From positions 1 to 16,604 of the forward strand of contig JBHHYN010000059.1 of the NCBI GenBank assembly GCA_046757565.1: a stretch of DNA of 16,604 bases, written 5' to 3'. The translations under genes were made by a program, and so were the position numbers. How positions within the stretch are numbered: the first letter of the stretch is position 1; every line of letters starts with the position of its first letter. This stretch comes from JBHHYN01 sp046757565. Lineage in GTDB: Bacteria > Pseudomonadota > Gammaproteobacteria > Eutrophobiales > Eutrophobiaceae. The notes under the pieces were generated by a model that was given only the letters and a program-made list of their open reading frames with translations, had not been told where the DNA came from and did no database searches. Shown in pieces: positions 1 through 8,154 of the stretch.

Positions 1-1284
1 GCCCTGCCCGCCCGAACCGCGCCGCACCTGATAGCGCTTGATGCGCAATGGATAATGCCTTTCAAGCACCTCAATAGGGGTATTCAGCGTATTGGTCATA
101 TGCGTATGTATGGCGGAAACGCCATTCGCAGCAGGGCCCGCCCCCATACCGCCGCCAAGGGTCTCATAGTAGTCCCACTGTTCCGTCCCCATGGCGATAT
201 TATTCATGCTGCCGTGACTGGCCGCCGGAATCCTGTCCGGGATGGCCAGGGCCAGGGCCCCGAGTACCACATCGACCAGCCGCGTACTGGTCTCGACGTT
301 ACCGGCGGCAACGGCGGCCGGACGCCGGGCATTCACCAGGCAACCCTCGGGGGCTATCATGCGGATGGGCCGGAAACTTCCGGCGCATACCGGTGTTTCT
401 TTCGGCATCAAACAATAGAAGCAGTAATAGACGGCCGCTGCAGTGACGGAGATGGGGCAATTGATGTTACCGCTTGCCTGCCCGGCCGTACCACTGAAAT
501 CAACCGTGATCCGTTGATCGGAAATGTGCAGAGTGACCTGTATCGGGATATCGATGTTTCCCAGGCCATCGTCATCCATGAAGTCCTCAAATGTGTAATG
601 ACCGTCCGGAAGGGATTGAATACCGGTCCGCGCCAGTTTTTCCGCATAACTGTTCAGCTCGAGCAGTGACGCCTGGAAGGCGTCTACTTTCATCTTTTTA
701 ATCAACTGTTGCAGGCGATCTACTCCGCGGTTGTTGCTGCTTAGCTGGGCGCTCAGGTCAGCATGAGCATTTTCGGGAGCATGCAGGCGCTGTAGCAGCC
801 GGGTAATATCTTTTTCCAGGGGCCCATGTTGTTTAACCAGATAAGTGGGTGGGATCACAAATCCTTCATCCTCCAGGCGCCGTGTCAAGGGCATGGAACC
901 CGGTGTCCTGGCGCCAATGTCCGCATGGTGGGCACGGTTTGCGACATACGCGCAGAGTCGTCCGCCGAAAAAAACCGGGGAGATGAGGGTGACATCCGGG
1001 AGATGGGTCCCCCCCATAAACGGATCATTGAGGATAATGGTATCGCCGTCCTGCCACGGGATCTGTTTAACGATCTCATGCATGGCATAGGCCATGCTGC
1101 CGAGGTGTACGGGAATGTGCGCTGCCTGGGCGCACAACTGCCCGGCCGCATCGAATATGGCACAGGAAAAATCCAGACGGTCCCGGATATTGGGTGAAAA
1201 AGCCGTGTGTTGCAGTACCGCGCCCATCTCTTTACAGATTGCCTGGATACGGTTAACAAACAGGGTGCGTTCTATGTTGTCCAT
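1..1284 (-). CDS. hyuB: Hydantoinase B / 5-oxoprolinase B-type subunit, 3'-truncated by the window
   Basis: This frame is open on the minus strand from an ATG at 1284 to the window edge, giving 428 codons without a stop; the C-terminus is missing. The product starts MDNIERTLFVNRIQAICKEM and contains the features I associate with the HyuB/oxoprolinase-B family: NDPFMGGTHLPDVTLISPVF near residues 98-117, an ANRAHHADIG segment near 127-136, TVDFSGTAGQ near 274-283, and a Gly-rich ETLGGGMGAGP stretch near 366-376, followed by HMTNTLNTPIEVLE. Full-length relatives are somewhat over 500 residues, so roughly the last fifth is off the edge. Family members act with a HyuA subunit in ATP-dependent cleavage of hydantoins, 5-oxoproline or related cyclic amides; the substrate cannot be told here. 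A GAGG ribosome-binding site lies just upstream (complement of 1287-1290). The gene is divergent from the membrane protein at 1396. HyuA would be expected beyond the left edge. Confidence 0.9.
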   Translation of the reverse strand, partial: MDNIERTLFVNRIQAICKEMGAVLQHTAFSPNIRDRLDFSCAIFDAAGQLCAQAAHIPVHLGSMAYAMHEIVKQIPWQDGDTIILNDPFMGGTHLPDVTLISPVFFGGRLCAYVANRAHHADIGARTPGSMPLTRRLEDEGFVIPPTYLVKQHGPLEKDITRLLQRLHAPENAHADLSAQLSSNNRGVDRLQQLIKKMKVDAFQASLLELNSYAEKLARTGIQSLPDGHYTFEDFMDDDGLGNIDIPIQVTLHISDQRITVDFSGTAGQASGNINCPISVTAAAVYYCFYCLMPKETPVCAGSFRPIRMIAPEGCLVNARRPAAVAAGNVETSTRLVDVVLGALALAIPDRIPAASHGSMNNIAMGTEQWDYYETLGGGMGAGPAANGVSAIHTHMTNTLNTPIEVLERHYPLRIKRYQVRRGSGGQG

Positions 1285-1341
1285 TCGCCTCAATGATTAA
1301 TTTCCGCTGATTCGAAAGATGCAAGCTTAAGCAGAGATTAG

Positions 1342-1347
1342 TATAAT
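1342..1347 (+). promoter_or_regulatory. Candidate -10 element for the PuuD-like gene
   Basis: A perfect TATAAT lies in the 111-bp divergent gap, about 49 bases before the ATG at 1396. I found no convincing -35 box at 16-18 bases upstream, so this is only a candidate. Confidence 0.3.
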
Positions 1348-1395
1348 CCCGCACTGGAATGCACATTATCTGTGAATTAACGGGGAGTAAGAGAA

Positions 1396-1983
1396 ATGAA
1401 TCCACTTAAATCGATTACCGGAACCCTGATTCTGGGCTTTGTCACGGCAGTAGTGATTGCGTTGCTGGTCGAGGCCCCCGTCGCTAATGCTGCCTGGTCC
1501 GCCACGGTTTGGCTGCATGTGTTCTTTGGCATCATCTGGATAGGGTTACTCTATTACTTTAATTTCGTGCAGGTACCCGCTGTAGCGAAAGCCGCTGCGG
1601 ATAGCGACGGTCCCGGCCCTGCCGCCATCAGTAAGTATGTTGCGCCATTGGCCTTGATCTGGTTTAGATGGGCGGCATTATTCACCTGGTTGACCGGAGC
1701 GGCGGCACTGGAGATTATGCATGTGGGCTTTGTCAATGCCTTCATGTTGCAACCGGGTGCGCAGGTGATTGGGATAGGCGCATGGTTAGGCACCATCATG
1801 CTGTTTAATGTGTGGGTGTTGATCTGGCCGAACCAGAAGAAGATATTAGGCATGGTCGAGGCAACGGCTGAGGAGATAGCGAAAGGTAAAACCGTTGCGG
1901 CGATGGCTTCCAGGACAAACACATTCCTGTCTATTCCATTGATTATGTGTATGGTCGGACATGCCCATGGGTTGCCATTGTAG
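1396..1983 (+). CDS. Small membrane protein resembling the urate hydroxylase PuuD N-terminal domain
   Basis: This is a 195-residue integral membrane protein with four or five hydrophobic segments (about residues 9-28, 36-56, 85-104, 121-142 and 176-192). Family-like motifs are HVFFGIIWIGLLYYFNFVQV (41-60), IWFRWAALFTWLTG (88-101), FNVWVLIWPNQKKILG (137-152) and SRTNTFLSIPLIM (172-184), which I recognise as the urate-oxidase N-terminal (PF06181) type. In classical PuuD this membrane domain is fused to a cytochrome c domain. Here the protein stops after the membrane part and has no CxxCH. The ATG at 1396 has a GGGGAG ribosome-binding site eight bases upstream (1382-1387). The neighbouring hydantoinase could hint at purine or cyclic-ureide metabolism, but nothing in the sequence proves this. 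The domain call is fairly secure; urate as substrate is not. Confidence 0.75.
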   Translation: MNPLKSITGTLILGFVTAVVIALLVEAPVANAAWSATVWLHVFFGIIWIGLLYYFNFVQVPAVAKAAADSDGPGPAAISKYVAPLALIWFRWAALFTWLTGAAALEIMHVGFVNAFMLQPGAQVIGIGAWLGTIMLFNVWVLIWPNQKKILGMVEATAEEIAKGKTVAAMASRTNTFLSIPLIMCMVGHAHGLPL

Positions 1984-1994
1984 TTAAAGCAAGA

Positions 1995-2097
1995 GGGATC
2001 AGGACTCAAGAGGGGGTCAGAGCCGATTGATTCCTGATCCCTTTGATTTTGTTATGTCCGAGATCAAATCATTGAATCAATCGACCCTGACCCCTTT
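1995..2097. repeat. Nested inverted-repeat element (REP/MITE-like)
   Basis: Outer arms of 21 bases lie at 2013-2033 (begins GGGGTCAG, ends GATTGATTC) and 2074-2094 (begins GAATCAATCG, ends CTGACCCC) and match in inverted orientation at 19 of 21 positions. A second inverted pair, GGGATCAGGA (1995-2004) and TCCTGATCCC (2032-2041), overlaps the left arm. A third, TTTGAT (2042-2047) and ATCAAA (2063-2068), sits inside. The arms can therefore form mutually exclusive hairpins. The GGGGTCAG...CGATTGATT motif resembles sequences I associate with REP-associated (Y1) transposase genes in gammaproteobacteria, but no transposase is present. It could also act as a terminator after the upstream gene. Confidence 0.6.
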
Positions 2098-2144
2098 AAT
2101 TGCGAAGCAGTAATTCCTTGGGCTGTAAACAGGGTGATAACCTG

Positions 2145-2172
2145 GCCCGGCTTTATGCCGGGCTTGTCTTTT
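2145..2172 (+). terminator. Hairpin terminator before argD
   Basis: A perfect 7-bp GC-rich stem (GCCCGGC 2145-2151, loop TTTAT, GCCGGGC 2157-2163) is followed by TTGTCTTTT. It resembles an intrinsic terminator, and being about 40 bases upstream of argD it could also act as an attenuator-like leader element. Confidence 0.5.
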
Positions 2173-2212
2173 ATGAAGTGATCGCAGTGTGGCGTAATAA
2201 ATAATCCTGAAG

Positions 2213-3391
2213 ATGATAAGCAGCTCGTTGATGGCGACATACAATCGTTTACCGGTGGCGTTTGCAAGCGGCTCCGGCGCGTGGCTGGTGGATCAGCATG
2301 GAGAGCGCTACCTTGATGCCCTGAGCGGAATCTCGGTGTGTGGGCTGGGTCATTCCCATCCGGCCGTAACACGGGCGCTCAGCGAGCAGGTGGGATTATT
2401 ATTGCATACCTCTAATCTGTATCAGATCCCGTTGCAGGAGCAATTGGCCGGCCGGCTCTGCGAACTGTCCGGATTGGACAAGGTCTTTTTTGCCAACTCG
2501 GGCGCCGAAGCGAACGAAACCGCGATTAAGCTGTGTCGTAAATATGCCTATAAAAAAGATATCAACTCGCCTGTTATCGTCGTCATGGATGGCAGTTTTC
2601 ACGGCAGGACCATGGCCACCCTCACGGCAACGGGGAATGATAAGGTAAAAGAGGGTTTTGCTCCGCTGTTGCCGGGTTTTCAACAAATACCCTACAACGA
2701 TATTAAAGCGCTGCATGCCCTGACCGGTTCCGCTATGGATATCGTTGCGGTCATGCTGGAGCCTGTTCAGGGTGAAGGCGGGATAAACATCCCTGCGCCG
2801 GGCTATCTCAAGGCAGTCAGTGAAATTTGTTCGGAAAATGAATGGTTACTGGTCCTGGATGAGATACAGACGGGCCTGTGCCGGACCGGCAAGTGGTTTG
2901 CCTGGCAATATGAGGAGGCAAAACCGGACATCATGACCCTGGCAAAGGCGTTGGGTAATGGTGTTCCGATTGGCGCCTGTCTGGCCACTGACAAGGTCGC
3001 CGCAGCACTGTTGGCCGGTTCCCACGGGTCAACCTTTGGGGGCAACCCCCTGGCGTCACGGGCCGGACTGGTCGTGCTCGATTACATGACAGCCAACAGC
3101 TTCGATCAACGGGCACAGTCCCTTGGAGAGGAAATGTTGTCCCACTTTAAACAGTTATTGGGACAGTTACCCGGTGTCAAGGAGGTGCGCGGCCGGGGCT
3201 TGATGATTGGCATCGAACTTCACGCGGATTGTCCGGAACTTGTTGCCCGGGCACTGCATCAACATCTGCTTATCAATGTGACCAACGGCAATGTTGTACG
3301 GCTGCTCCCCCCTCTGATCATCAGTGATGCCGAAGCGGAGCAGATCGTTACCCGGGTCTCTGATCTGATCGTGGACTATCTTGCTGGGTAA
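2213..3391 (+). CDS. argD: Acetylornithine aminotransferase (class III, PLP-dependent)
   Basis: This 392-residue class III aminotransferase transfers the amino group from glutamate to N-acetylglutamate 5-semialdehyde to make N-acetylornithine in arginine synthesis; ArgD enzymes often also serve in lysine synthesis. Visible signatures are YLDALSGISVCGLGHSHP near the N-terminus, FFANSGAEANETAIKL (PLP phosphate binding), GSFHGRTMATLTATGN, EPVQGEGGI, LVLDEIQTGLCRTG with the PLP-contacting Asp, and TLAKALGNGVPIGA with the Schiff-base Lys at about 245. HGSTFGGNPLA follows. The length is normal for the family. The N-terminal pattern xSSxLMATYxRLPVAF fits relatives when translation starts at 2213. 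An ATG at 2231 (Met7) is the alternative; neither has a strong ribosome-binding site. argF follows after only six bases, so the two are very likely cotranscribed. Confidence 0.93.
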   Translation: MISSSLMATYNRLPVAFASGSGAWLVDQHGERYLDALSGISVCGLGHSHPAVTRALSEQVGLLLHTSNLYQIPLQEQLAGRLCELSGLDKVFFANSGAEANETAIKLCRKYAYKKDINSPVIVVMDGSFHGRTMATLTATGNDKVKEGFAPLLPGFQQIPYNDIKALHALTGSAMDIVAVMLEPVQGEGGINIPAPGYLKAVSEICSENEWLLVLDEIQTGLCRTGKWFAWQYEEAKPDIMTLAKALGNGVPIGACLATDKVAAALLAGSHGSTFGGNPLASRAGLVVLDYMTANSFDQRAQSLGEEMLSHFKQLLGQLPGVKEVRGRGLMIGIELHADCPELVARALHQHLLINVTNGNVVRLLPPLIISDAEAEQIVTRVSDLIVDYLAG

Positions 3392-3397
3392 CGCGCC

Positions 3398-4300
3398 ATG
3401 ACTGTACGCCATTTTTTGACATTAACCGATCTCAGCCGCACGGAATTACAGGATCTGATAAAGCGTGCCTGTGAATTAAAAAAGGAGTGCCGGAAAAAAA
3501 TAGTGCGACCGGATTTCAGCGGGCGTACCCTGGCCATGATTTTCGAAAAATCCTCAACCCGTACCCGTGTCTCCTTCGAGACTGCCATGGCGCAAATGGG
3601 TGGTCATGCCATCTTTCTCTCGCCGGATGACACACAACTTGGCAGGGGTGAGCCGTTGGAAGATACCGCGCGGGTGCTTTCAAAGATGGTTGACTGCGTG
3701 ATGATCAGGACCTTTGAGCATGACAAGCTGGTTCGTTTTTCTGAGTATTCGGATATTCCGGTTATCAATGGCCTTTCTGATACCTATCATCCGTGCCAGT
3801 TACTGGCGGACATGCAGACCTTTTATGAGTTGCGAGGGGATATCGAGGACAAGAAGGTCGCCTGGCTGGGCGACGGTAATAATATGTGTCACTCCTATAT
3901 CCATGCGGCCCACATGTTCGGATTTTATCTCAGTATTGCCTCTCCCGATGGGTATGCTCCGCTGGATACAGTGTTGTGTAAAGCCGCTGACAGGGTCGTC
4001 GTCACAAATGATCCGCAAGAAGCAATTGCAAACGCCAATCTGGTCGTTACGGATGTCTGGGCGAGTATGGGGCAGGAGCTGGAATCTGAACAGCGTATGA
4101 CTGTTTTTCAACCTTATCAGATCAATGCAAAGCTTATGGCGAGGGCGGCGAAAGACGCGATTTTTATGCACTGCCTGCCTGCGCACCGTGGAGAAGAAGT
4201 GTCTACCGATGTTCTCGATGGTACGCAGAGTGTAGTATGGGAAGAGGCGGGTAATCGCCTGCATTCGCAGAAGGCATTGCTGCAATTTCTATTATCGTGA
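3398..4300 (+). CDS. argF: Ornithine carbamoyltransferase
   Basis: This 300-residue enzyme condenses ornithine and carbamoyl phosphate to citrulline in the cytoplasm. The carbamoyl-phosphate site STRTR is at residues 53-57, HPCQ at 131-134, the ornithine-side loop appears as DVWASMGQE, and the catalytic HCLP motif is at 258-261, within MHCLPAHRGEEV. The length matches anabolic OTCases. The start at 3398 lies six bases after the argD stop, so translation may be coupled. Ornithine made downstream of ArgD's product is the substrate of this enzyme, so the pair covers two steps of one pathway. Nothing looks damaged. Anabolic rather than catabolic OTCase is inferred from the argD linkage. Confidence 0.95.
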   Translation: MTVRHFLTLTDLSRTELQDLIKRACELKKECRKKIVRPDFSGRTLAMIFEKSSTRTRVSFETAMAQMGGHAIFLSPDDTQLGRGEPLEDTARVLSKMVDCVMIRTFEHDKLVRFSEYSDIPVINGLSDTYHPCQLLADMQTFYELRGDIEDKKVAWLGDGNNMCHSYIHAAHMFGFYLSIASPDGYAPLDTVLCKAADRVVVTNDPQEAIANANLVVTDVWASMGQELESEQRMTVFQPYQINAKLMARAAKDAIFMHCLPAHRGEEVSTDVLDGTQSVVWEEAGNRLHSQKALLQFLLS

Positions 4301-4421
4301 TTACTGTTGCTCGCGACGGGTAATGCATATCAAGTGAAACGGCGTAGAAATATAAACTTCGATAATCCGGATATGATATTTTCATTATCCGATTATGAAT
4401 AAATTGCTATGGGTCACGGGG

Positions 4422-5180
4422 ATGCATTTCTTACTTAGCAACGATGATGGTTATCAGGCCGTGGGACTTAAATTACTGGCGCAGTCCCTGTCCGAACTGG
4501 GAGAAGTGACTGTTGTCGCTCCCGACATGGACCGCAGCGGCGCCAGTAATTCCCTGACACTGAATGCGCCCCTGTATGCCAGGACCGCTGCCAACGGTTT
4601 TATATATGTCAACGGCACGCCGACGGATTGTGTGCATCTTGCCATCACCGGTTTGTTGGACAAGGAACCCGATATGGTCATCAGCGGTATCAATGCCGGC
4701 GCCAATCTTGGCGACGACGTGCTTTATTCGGGGACGGTGGCTGCTGCGATGGAGGGACGATTTCTGGGACGCACGGCCCTCGCCATATCGCTCGCGGGTG
4801 ACGCTCCGAGCCATTACAATTCAGCAATCAGGATTACCGTCCGCTTGATTGAGACAATGCTCACCAGACCGTTGCAGCCGGATTTATTATTGAATATTAA
4901 TATACCGGATATACCCTATGATGAATTGGGCAATCTCGAGGTAACACGCCTCGGTTATAGACACAGATCGGAACCGGCAGTGAAAATGATCGATCCAAAA
5001 GGGCATCCCGTCTATTGGGTAGGACCCGTCGGGCCGGGTCAGGATGCAGGTCCGGGCACGGATTTTTATGCAATCAACCAGGGCAATATTTCGATCACAC
5101 CGTTACAATTCGATTTGACCCGTCATGGTATTTTAGGTGATGTTACTCAATGGGTAAGCGATATCGAAGGCAATGAATAG
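4422..5180 (+). CDS. surE: 5'-nucleotidase / survival protein SurE
   Basis: This metal-dependent nucleoside-monophosphate phosphatase is 252 residues long from the preferred start. The start at 4422 gives MHFLLSNDDGY, which matches the SurE N-terminus with the metal-binding pair Asp8-Asp9; the next ligand region is DRSGASNS (Ser39), then NGTPTDCV and SGINAGANLGDD around residues 88-98, with YSGTVAAAMEG after it. An in-frame ATG at 4395 would add nine residues that the family does not have. Purine-rich GGG (4411-4413) and GGGG just before 4422 support the internal start. The stop overlaps the start of pcm by eight bases. SurE with Pcm is the conserved stress-survival pair upstream of nlpD-rpoS in gammaproteobacteria. 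Confidence 0.93.
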   Translation: MHFLLSNDDGYQAVGLKLLAQSLSELGEVTVVAPDMDRSGASNSLTLNAPLYARTAANGFIYVNGTPTDCVHLAITGLLDKEPDMVISGINAGANLGDDVLYSGTVAAAMEGRFLGRTALAISLAGDAPSHYNSAIRITVRLIETMLTRPLQPDLLLNINIPDIPYDELGNLEVTRLGYRHRSEPAVKMIDPKGHPVYWVGPVGPGQDAGPGTDFYAINQGNISITPLQFDLTRHGILGDVTQWVSDIEGNE

Positions 5181-5832
5181 CAAATATCGTGGCATTGGAA
5201 TGACCTCGCAGCGCTCGAGAGACCGCCTGGCCGGGCAACTGCAGGAAATGGGGATACACTCCGGTAAAGTGCTGGAAGCGATCAGAAGTGTGCCACGGCA
5301 TATCTTTATCGATGAGGCCCTGGCTACGCGCGCCTATGATAATACTGCCCTGCCTATCGGGCATAATCAGACCATCTCCCAGCCTTATATTGTTGCACGC
5401 ATGGTCGAGGCGTTACTTGAAGAGGGGACCCCCGAGAATGTCCTGGAGATAGGGACCGGATGTGGCTATCAGACTGCCATACTTTCCCGTCTCGTGAAGC
5501 GGGTTTACACTATCGAACGCATTGATGCGTTATTGAACAAGGCGCGTGAGAAGTTTTTTGAACTGAAATGCCGGAACATTCGCGCACATTATGGAGATGG
5601 TGGTCTGGGTTGGCCTGAATATGCGCCGTTTAACGGCATCATCGTTTCAGCGGCGCCTACGGGAATTCCGGAGAATTTACTCGGGCAATTGTCCCTTGAC
5701 GGACGGCTCATAATTCCGGTCGGCAAGAGTGGTGAACAGGAATTGCTATCGGTGACACATGCGGGCGAGGCTTATAAGGAGAAACGCCTGGACCGGGTAA
5801 GCTTTGTTCCGATGGTGGAAGGAATCGGGTAA
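5173..5832 (+). CDS. pcm: Protein-L-isoaspartate O-methyltransferase
   Basis: This enzyme methylates abnormal L-isoaspartyl residues in aged proteins, using S-adenosylmethionine, to start their repair. It is 219 residues long. The segment GIGMTSQRSRDRL (7-19) is typical of gammaproteobacterial Pcm. ALPIGHNQTISQPYIVARM (59-77) is the substrate-side signature, and SAM motif I is VLEIGTGCGYQTAIL (90-104), followed by YTIERI (112-117) with its acidic ribose-binding residue. The ATG at 5173 overlaps the surE stop in ATGAATAG, which indicates translational coupling. ATG at Met10 is an alternative start that would lose little. All core motifs are intact. Confidence 0.95.
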   Translation: MNSKYRGIGMTSQRSRDRLAGQLQEMGIHSGKVLEAIRSVPRHIFIDEALATRAYDNTALPIGHNQTISQPYIVARMVEALLEEGTPENVLEIGTGCGYQTAILSRLVKRVYTIERIDALLNKAREKFFELKCRNIRAHYGDGGLGWPEYAPFNGIIVSAAPTGIPENLLGQLSLDGRLIIPVGKSGEQELLSVTHAGEAYKEKRLDRVSFVPMVEGIG

Positions 5833-5845
5833 CTATTCTTTACCA

Positions 5846-6646
5846 ATGTGTCGTATTGTATTTTATATACGCCGTTATCTGTTTTTCCTCGCGTTGTTTA
5901 CGTATGGTTGCGCAACAACTATAGAAGCACCTGTCAGCACCCAGAAGAGGGTATCACCGTCATCCAGGGCGACTGTATCACCTGGCCATAACAGGGGATT
6001 TCACGTGGTCGTAAAGGGCGATACCCTGTATTCAATAGCCTGGCGGTATTCCCGGGATTATAAGAACATTGCCCGTTGGAACGGTATTGCCCCACCCTAT
6101 GTGATTTATCCCGGCCAGGTTATCCGGCTCAAGCATCCGCCAGGGACACGCATTAGCCCTGCGCCACACGATAAAACAGTTACCGGTAAAAAGCAGGTGG
6201 CTACTGCCGCAAAGGGCAGGGACAGGGCAAAAGGCCCGGGCGTTGCTGTTCACAGAAAATCCTTACCGGCAGGCAAGATTAAATGGCAGTGGCCCACACA
6301 TGGGAAACTCGTGAAATTAAATTCTCCTACATCAAAAAAAGGGGTAAATATCAGCGGCAAGATGGGTCAGGCAATTAAGGCTGCGGCTGCAGGCAATGTG
6401 GTATATAGTGGCAGTGGACTTTTGGGTTACGGTAAGCTTATCATCATCAAACATAATGACACTTATTTGAGCGCTTATGCACACAACAGTGTGCTTTTTG
6501 TAAAAGAAGGGGCGAGAGTCACCCTGGGCCAGAAGATTGCAACAATGGGCCGGGGCAGTAATGGGAAACCTGTATTGCACTTCGAGATCAGAAGAGATGG
6601 AAAACCGGTAGACCCATTAACCCGGCTTCCCCGTAAACGTTCCTGA
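5846..6646 (+). CDS. nlpD: NlpD-type murein hydrolase activator lipoprotein (LysM + degenerate M23)
   Basis: This is a predicted lipoprotein of 266 residues. An N-terminal basic-hydrophobic signal ends in LFTYGC, with Cys22 as the probable lipidation site; the lipobox is imperfect (Tyr at -2). A LysM domain spans about 52-95 (HVVVKGDTLYSIAWRY ... YVIYPGQVIRL). A basic linker precedes an M23/LytM domain (about 147-260). The M23 zinc ligands are missing: the HxxxD site reads KGVNIS and the HxH site reads HFE. This degenerate state is what is known for NlpD/EnvC-type proteins, which activate periplasmic amidases rather than cut murein. A longer frame reaches back to 5804 inside pcm, but the start at 5846 places the signal peptide correctly. 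rpoS follows after 18 bases. In Escherichia coli a main rpoS promoter lies inside nlpD; I could not identify one here. Confidence 0.92.
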   Translation: MCRIVFYIRRYLFFLALFTYGCATTIEAPVSTQKRVSPSSRATVSPGHNRGFHVVVKGDTLYSIAWRYSRDYKNIARWNGIAPPYVIYPGQVIRLKHPPGTRISPAPHDKTVTGKKQVATAAKGRDRAKGPGVAVHRKSLPAGKIKWQWPTHGKLVKLNSPTSKKGVNISGKMGQAIKAAAAGNVVYSGSGLLGYGKLIIIKHNDTYLSAYAHNSVLFVKEGARVTLGQKIATMGRGSNGKPVLHFEIRRDGKPVDPLTRLPRKRS

Positions 6647-6664
6647 ACGATTGATCATTTGATA

Positions 6665-7681
6665 ATGGCAACCCGGAAGACTCCACAAGCAGATATTGAT
6701 GATATTGATGCAATCGAAGAAGAGGATTTTCATTTAGAAAGCCCTTCTGATACAGAAGATATTGAAGATCTGGCCAAAATACCTAAGCCTGTTCCCGCTA
6801 AAAGTAAACGCAATACCGCTCATGACGAATCTTTCACGGAAGGCGATCTGGATGCAACCCGGCTATATCTTGGCGAAATCGGTTATTCCCCCCTCTTGAC
6901 GGCGGAGGAGGAAGTCTATTTTTCCCGTAAATCCCGGGAGGGCGATGAGGATTCCCGTAAACGCATGATCGAGAGCAATTTGCGCCTGGTCGTCAAGATT
7001 GCCAGGCGTTATATGAATCGCGGTCTGGCCTTGCTGGATCTGATCGAGGAAGGTAATCTGGGATTGATTCGCGCTGTGGAAAAGTTTGATCCCGAGAAAG
7101 GGTTCCGTTTTTCAACCTATGCGACCTGGTGGATCAGGCAGACAATAGAGCGTGCGTTAATGAATCAGACACGCACTGTGCGCCTTCCGATCCATGTTGT
7201 TAAAGAGATCAATATCTATCTTCGTGCCGCAAGAAAACTGTCGCAAACTTTGGACAGGGAACCGAGCCCGGAAGATGTCGCGGAAATGCTGGATCGGCCA
7301 ATTGAAGAGGTGAAACGGATGTTGGGCCTGAACGAACGGATCGCCTCGGTGGATACGCCCACAATCCACGGTTCCGATAAATCCCTGTTGGACACCATTC
7401 CTGACGAACAAAATACGGATCCTTCCCTGTTATTACAAAACGGCGATGTACAAAAACACATCGCAATCTGGCTGAGTCAACTCAGTGAAAAGCAGTGTGC
7501 AGTGGTAGAGCGGCGCTTTGGACTGCATGGACGTGAAGTGGCGACTCTGGAGGAAATCGGTAATCAACTTGGCGTTACCAGGGAGCGTGTCAGGCAAATC
7601 CAGATTGAAGCGATTAAACGTCTGCGCCAGATCCTGGAGAGAGAGGGATTCTCTGTCGATGCCCTGTTCAGTGAGAATTGA
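6665..7681 (+). CDS. rpoS: RNA polymerase sigma factor RpoS (sigma-38)
   Basis: This is a primary-like sigma-70 family factor of 338 residues, lacking the long acidic N-terminus of RpoD. Region 1.2 is about 63-95 (DATRLYLGEIGYSPLLTAEE). Region 2 is about 101-170 (NLRLVVKIARRYMNRG, DLIEEGNLGLIRAVEKFD, FSTYATWWIRQTIERA). Region 3 runs to about 255 (RLPIHVVKE ... IASVDTP), and region 4 covers about 270-325 with the helix-turn-helix EEIGNQLGVTRERVRQI. Position directly after nlpD and the size identify it as RpoS rather than RpoD or RpoH. Starting at ATG 6665 is preferred over TTG 6659, two codons upstream. The N-terminus (residues 10-36) is unusually acidic. It controls stationary-phase and general stress genes. 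Confidence 0.95.
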   Translation: MATRKTPQADIDDIDAIEEEDFHLESPSDTEDIEDLAKIPKPVPAKSKRNTAHDESFTEGDLDATRLYLGEIGYSPLLTAEEEVYFSRKSREGDEDSRKRMIESNLRLVVKIARRYMNRGLALLDLIEEGNLGLIRAVEKFDPEKGFRFSTYATWWIRQTIERALMNQTRTVRLPIHVVKEINIYLRAARKLSQTLDREPSPEDVAEMLDRPIEEVKRMLGLNERIASVDTPTIHGSDKSLLDTIPDEQNTDPSLLLQNGDVQKHIAIWLSQLSEKQCAVVERRFGLHGREVATLEEIGNQLGVTRERVRQIQIEAIKRLRQILEREGFSVDALFSEN

Positions 7682-7708
7682 CGAATCCTTGCCTGACCAC
7701 AGGGGCCG

Positions 7709-8089
7709 CTAATCCTCTATCATCAATAGTGCAGCCGCGACCTGTCTGCCTTCTCCAAGCAGAAAATTGTATGATCGGCAGGCAGCGCCGGTATCCATGA
7801 CTTCAAAACCAATCTTCCTCGAGGCAAAGGGAGCAAGCAACTCATCTGCAGGGAAACATAGTTGCAATCCTGTTCCCAGCAAGACGATTTCCGGAGAGAG
7901 AGAGAGTATCTGTTCCATATGCCTGCAAGTCAGATCAGGGAATTTGTCTGGTGGCCAGTTTTCGATAATCCCTCCGGGTGACACGATCAGACTGCTTTTG
8001 TACGCTTTTTTACCGATCACAACACAGCCTGCCGAATAGGCGTCAATTTTATTAGAGGAATCTACATTAAGATCGATTTCAATTTTCAT
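7709..8089 (-). CDS. Mth938-like domain protein (DUF498/PF04430)
   Basis: This 126-residue protein carries the recognisable family core: EIVLLGTGLQLCFPADEL followed by IGFEVMDTGAACRSYNFLLGEGRQVAAALL. Family members are small single-domain proteins of about this length, related to the mitochondrial complex I assembly factor NDUFAF3; the bacterial role is not established. The gene is convergent with rpoS (27-bp gap) and divergent from adk (65-bp gap). I see no damage. Confidence 0.85.
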   Translation of the reverse strand: MKIEIDLNVDSSNKIDAYSAGCVVIGKKAYKSSLIVSPGGIIENWPPDKFPDLTCRHMEQILSLSPEIVLLGTGLQLCFPADELLAPFASRKIGFEVMDTGAACRSYNFLLGEGRQVAAALLMIED

Positions 8090-8154
8090 AATTTCTAAAA
8101 TTGACCGGCAGATGGAATAATATAACCATTTAACATAAAAGGGTCGGAATTGAC

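Noticed and set aside
55..669. Plus-strand frame of 204 codons at the left edge
   Set aside because: It is antisense to the clearly recognisable HyuB frame on the minus strand.
8101..8126. TTGACC and TATAAC upstream of adk as a promoter
   Set aside because: The spacer is only 14 bases, too short for a normal sigma-70 promoter.
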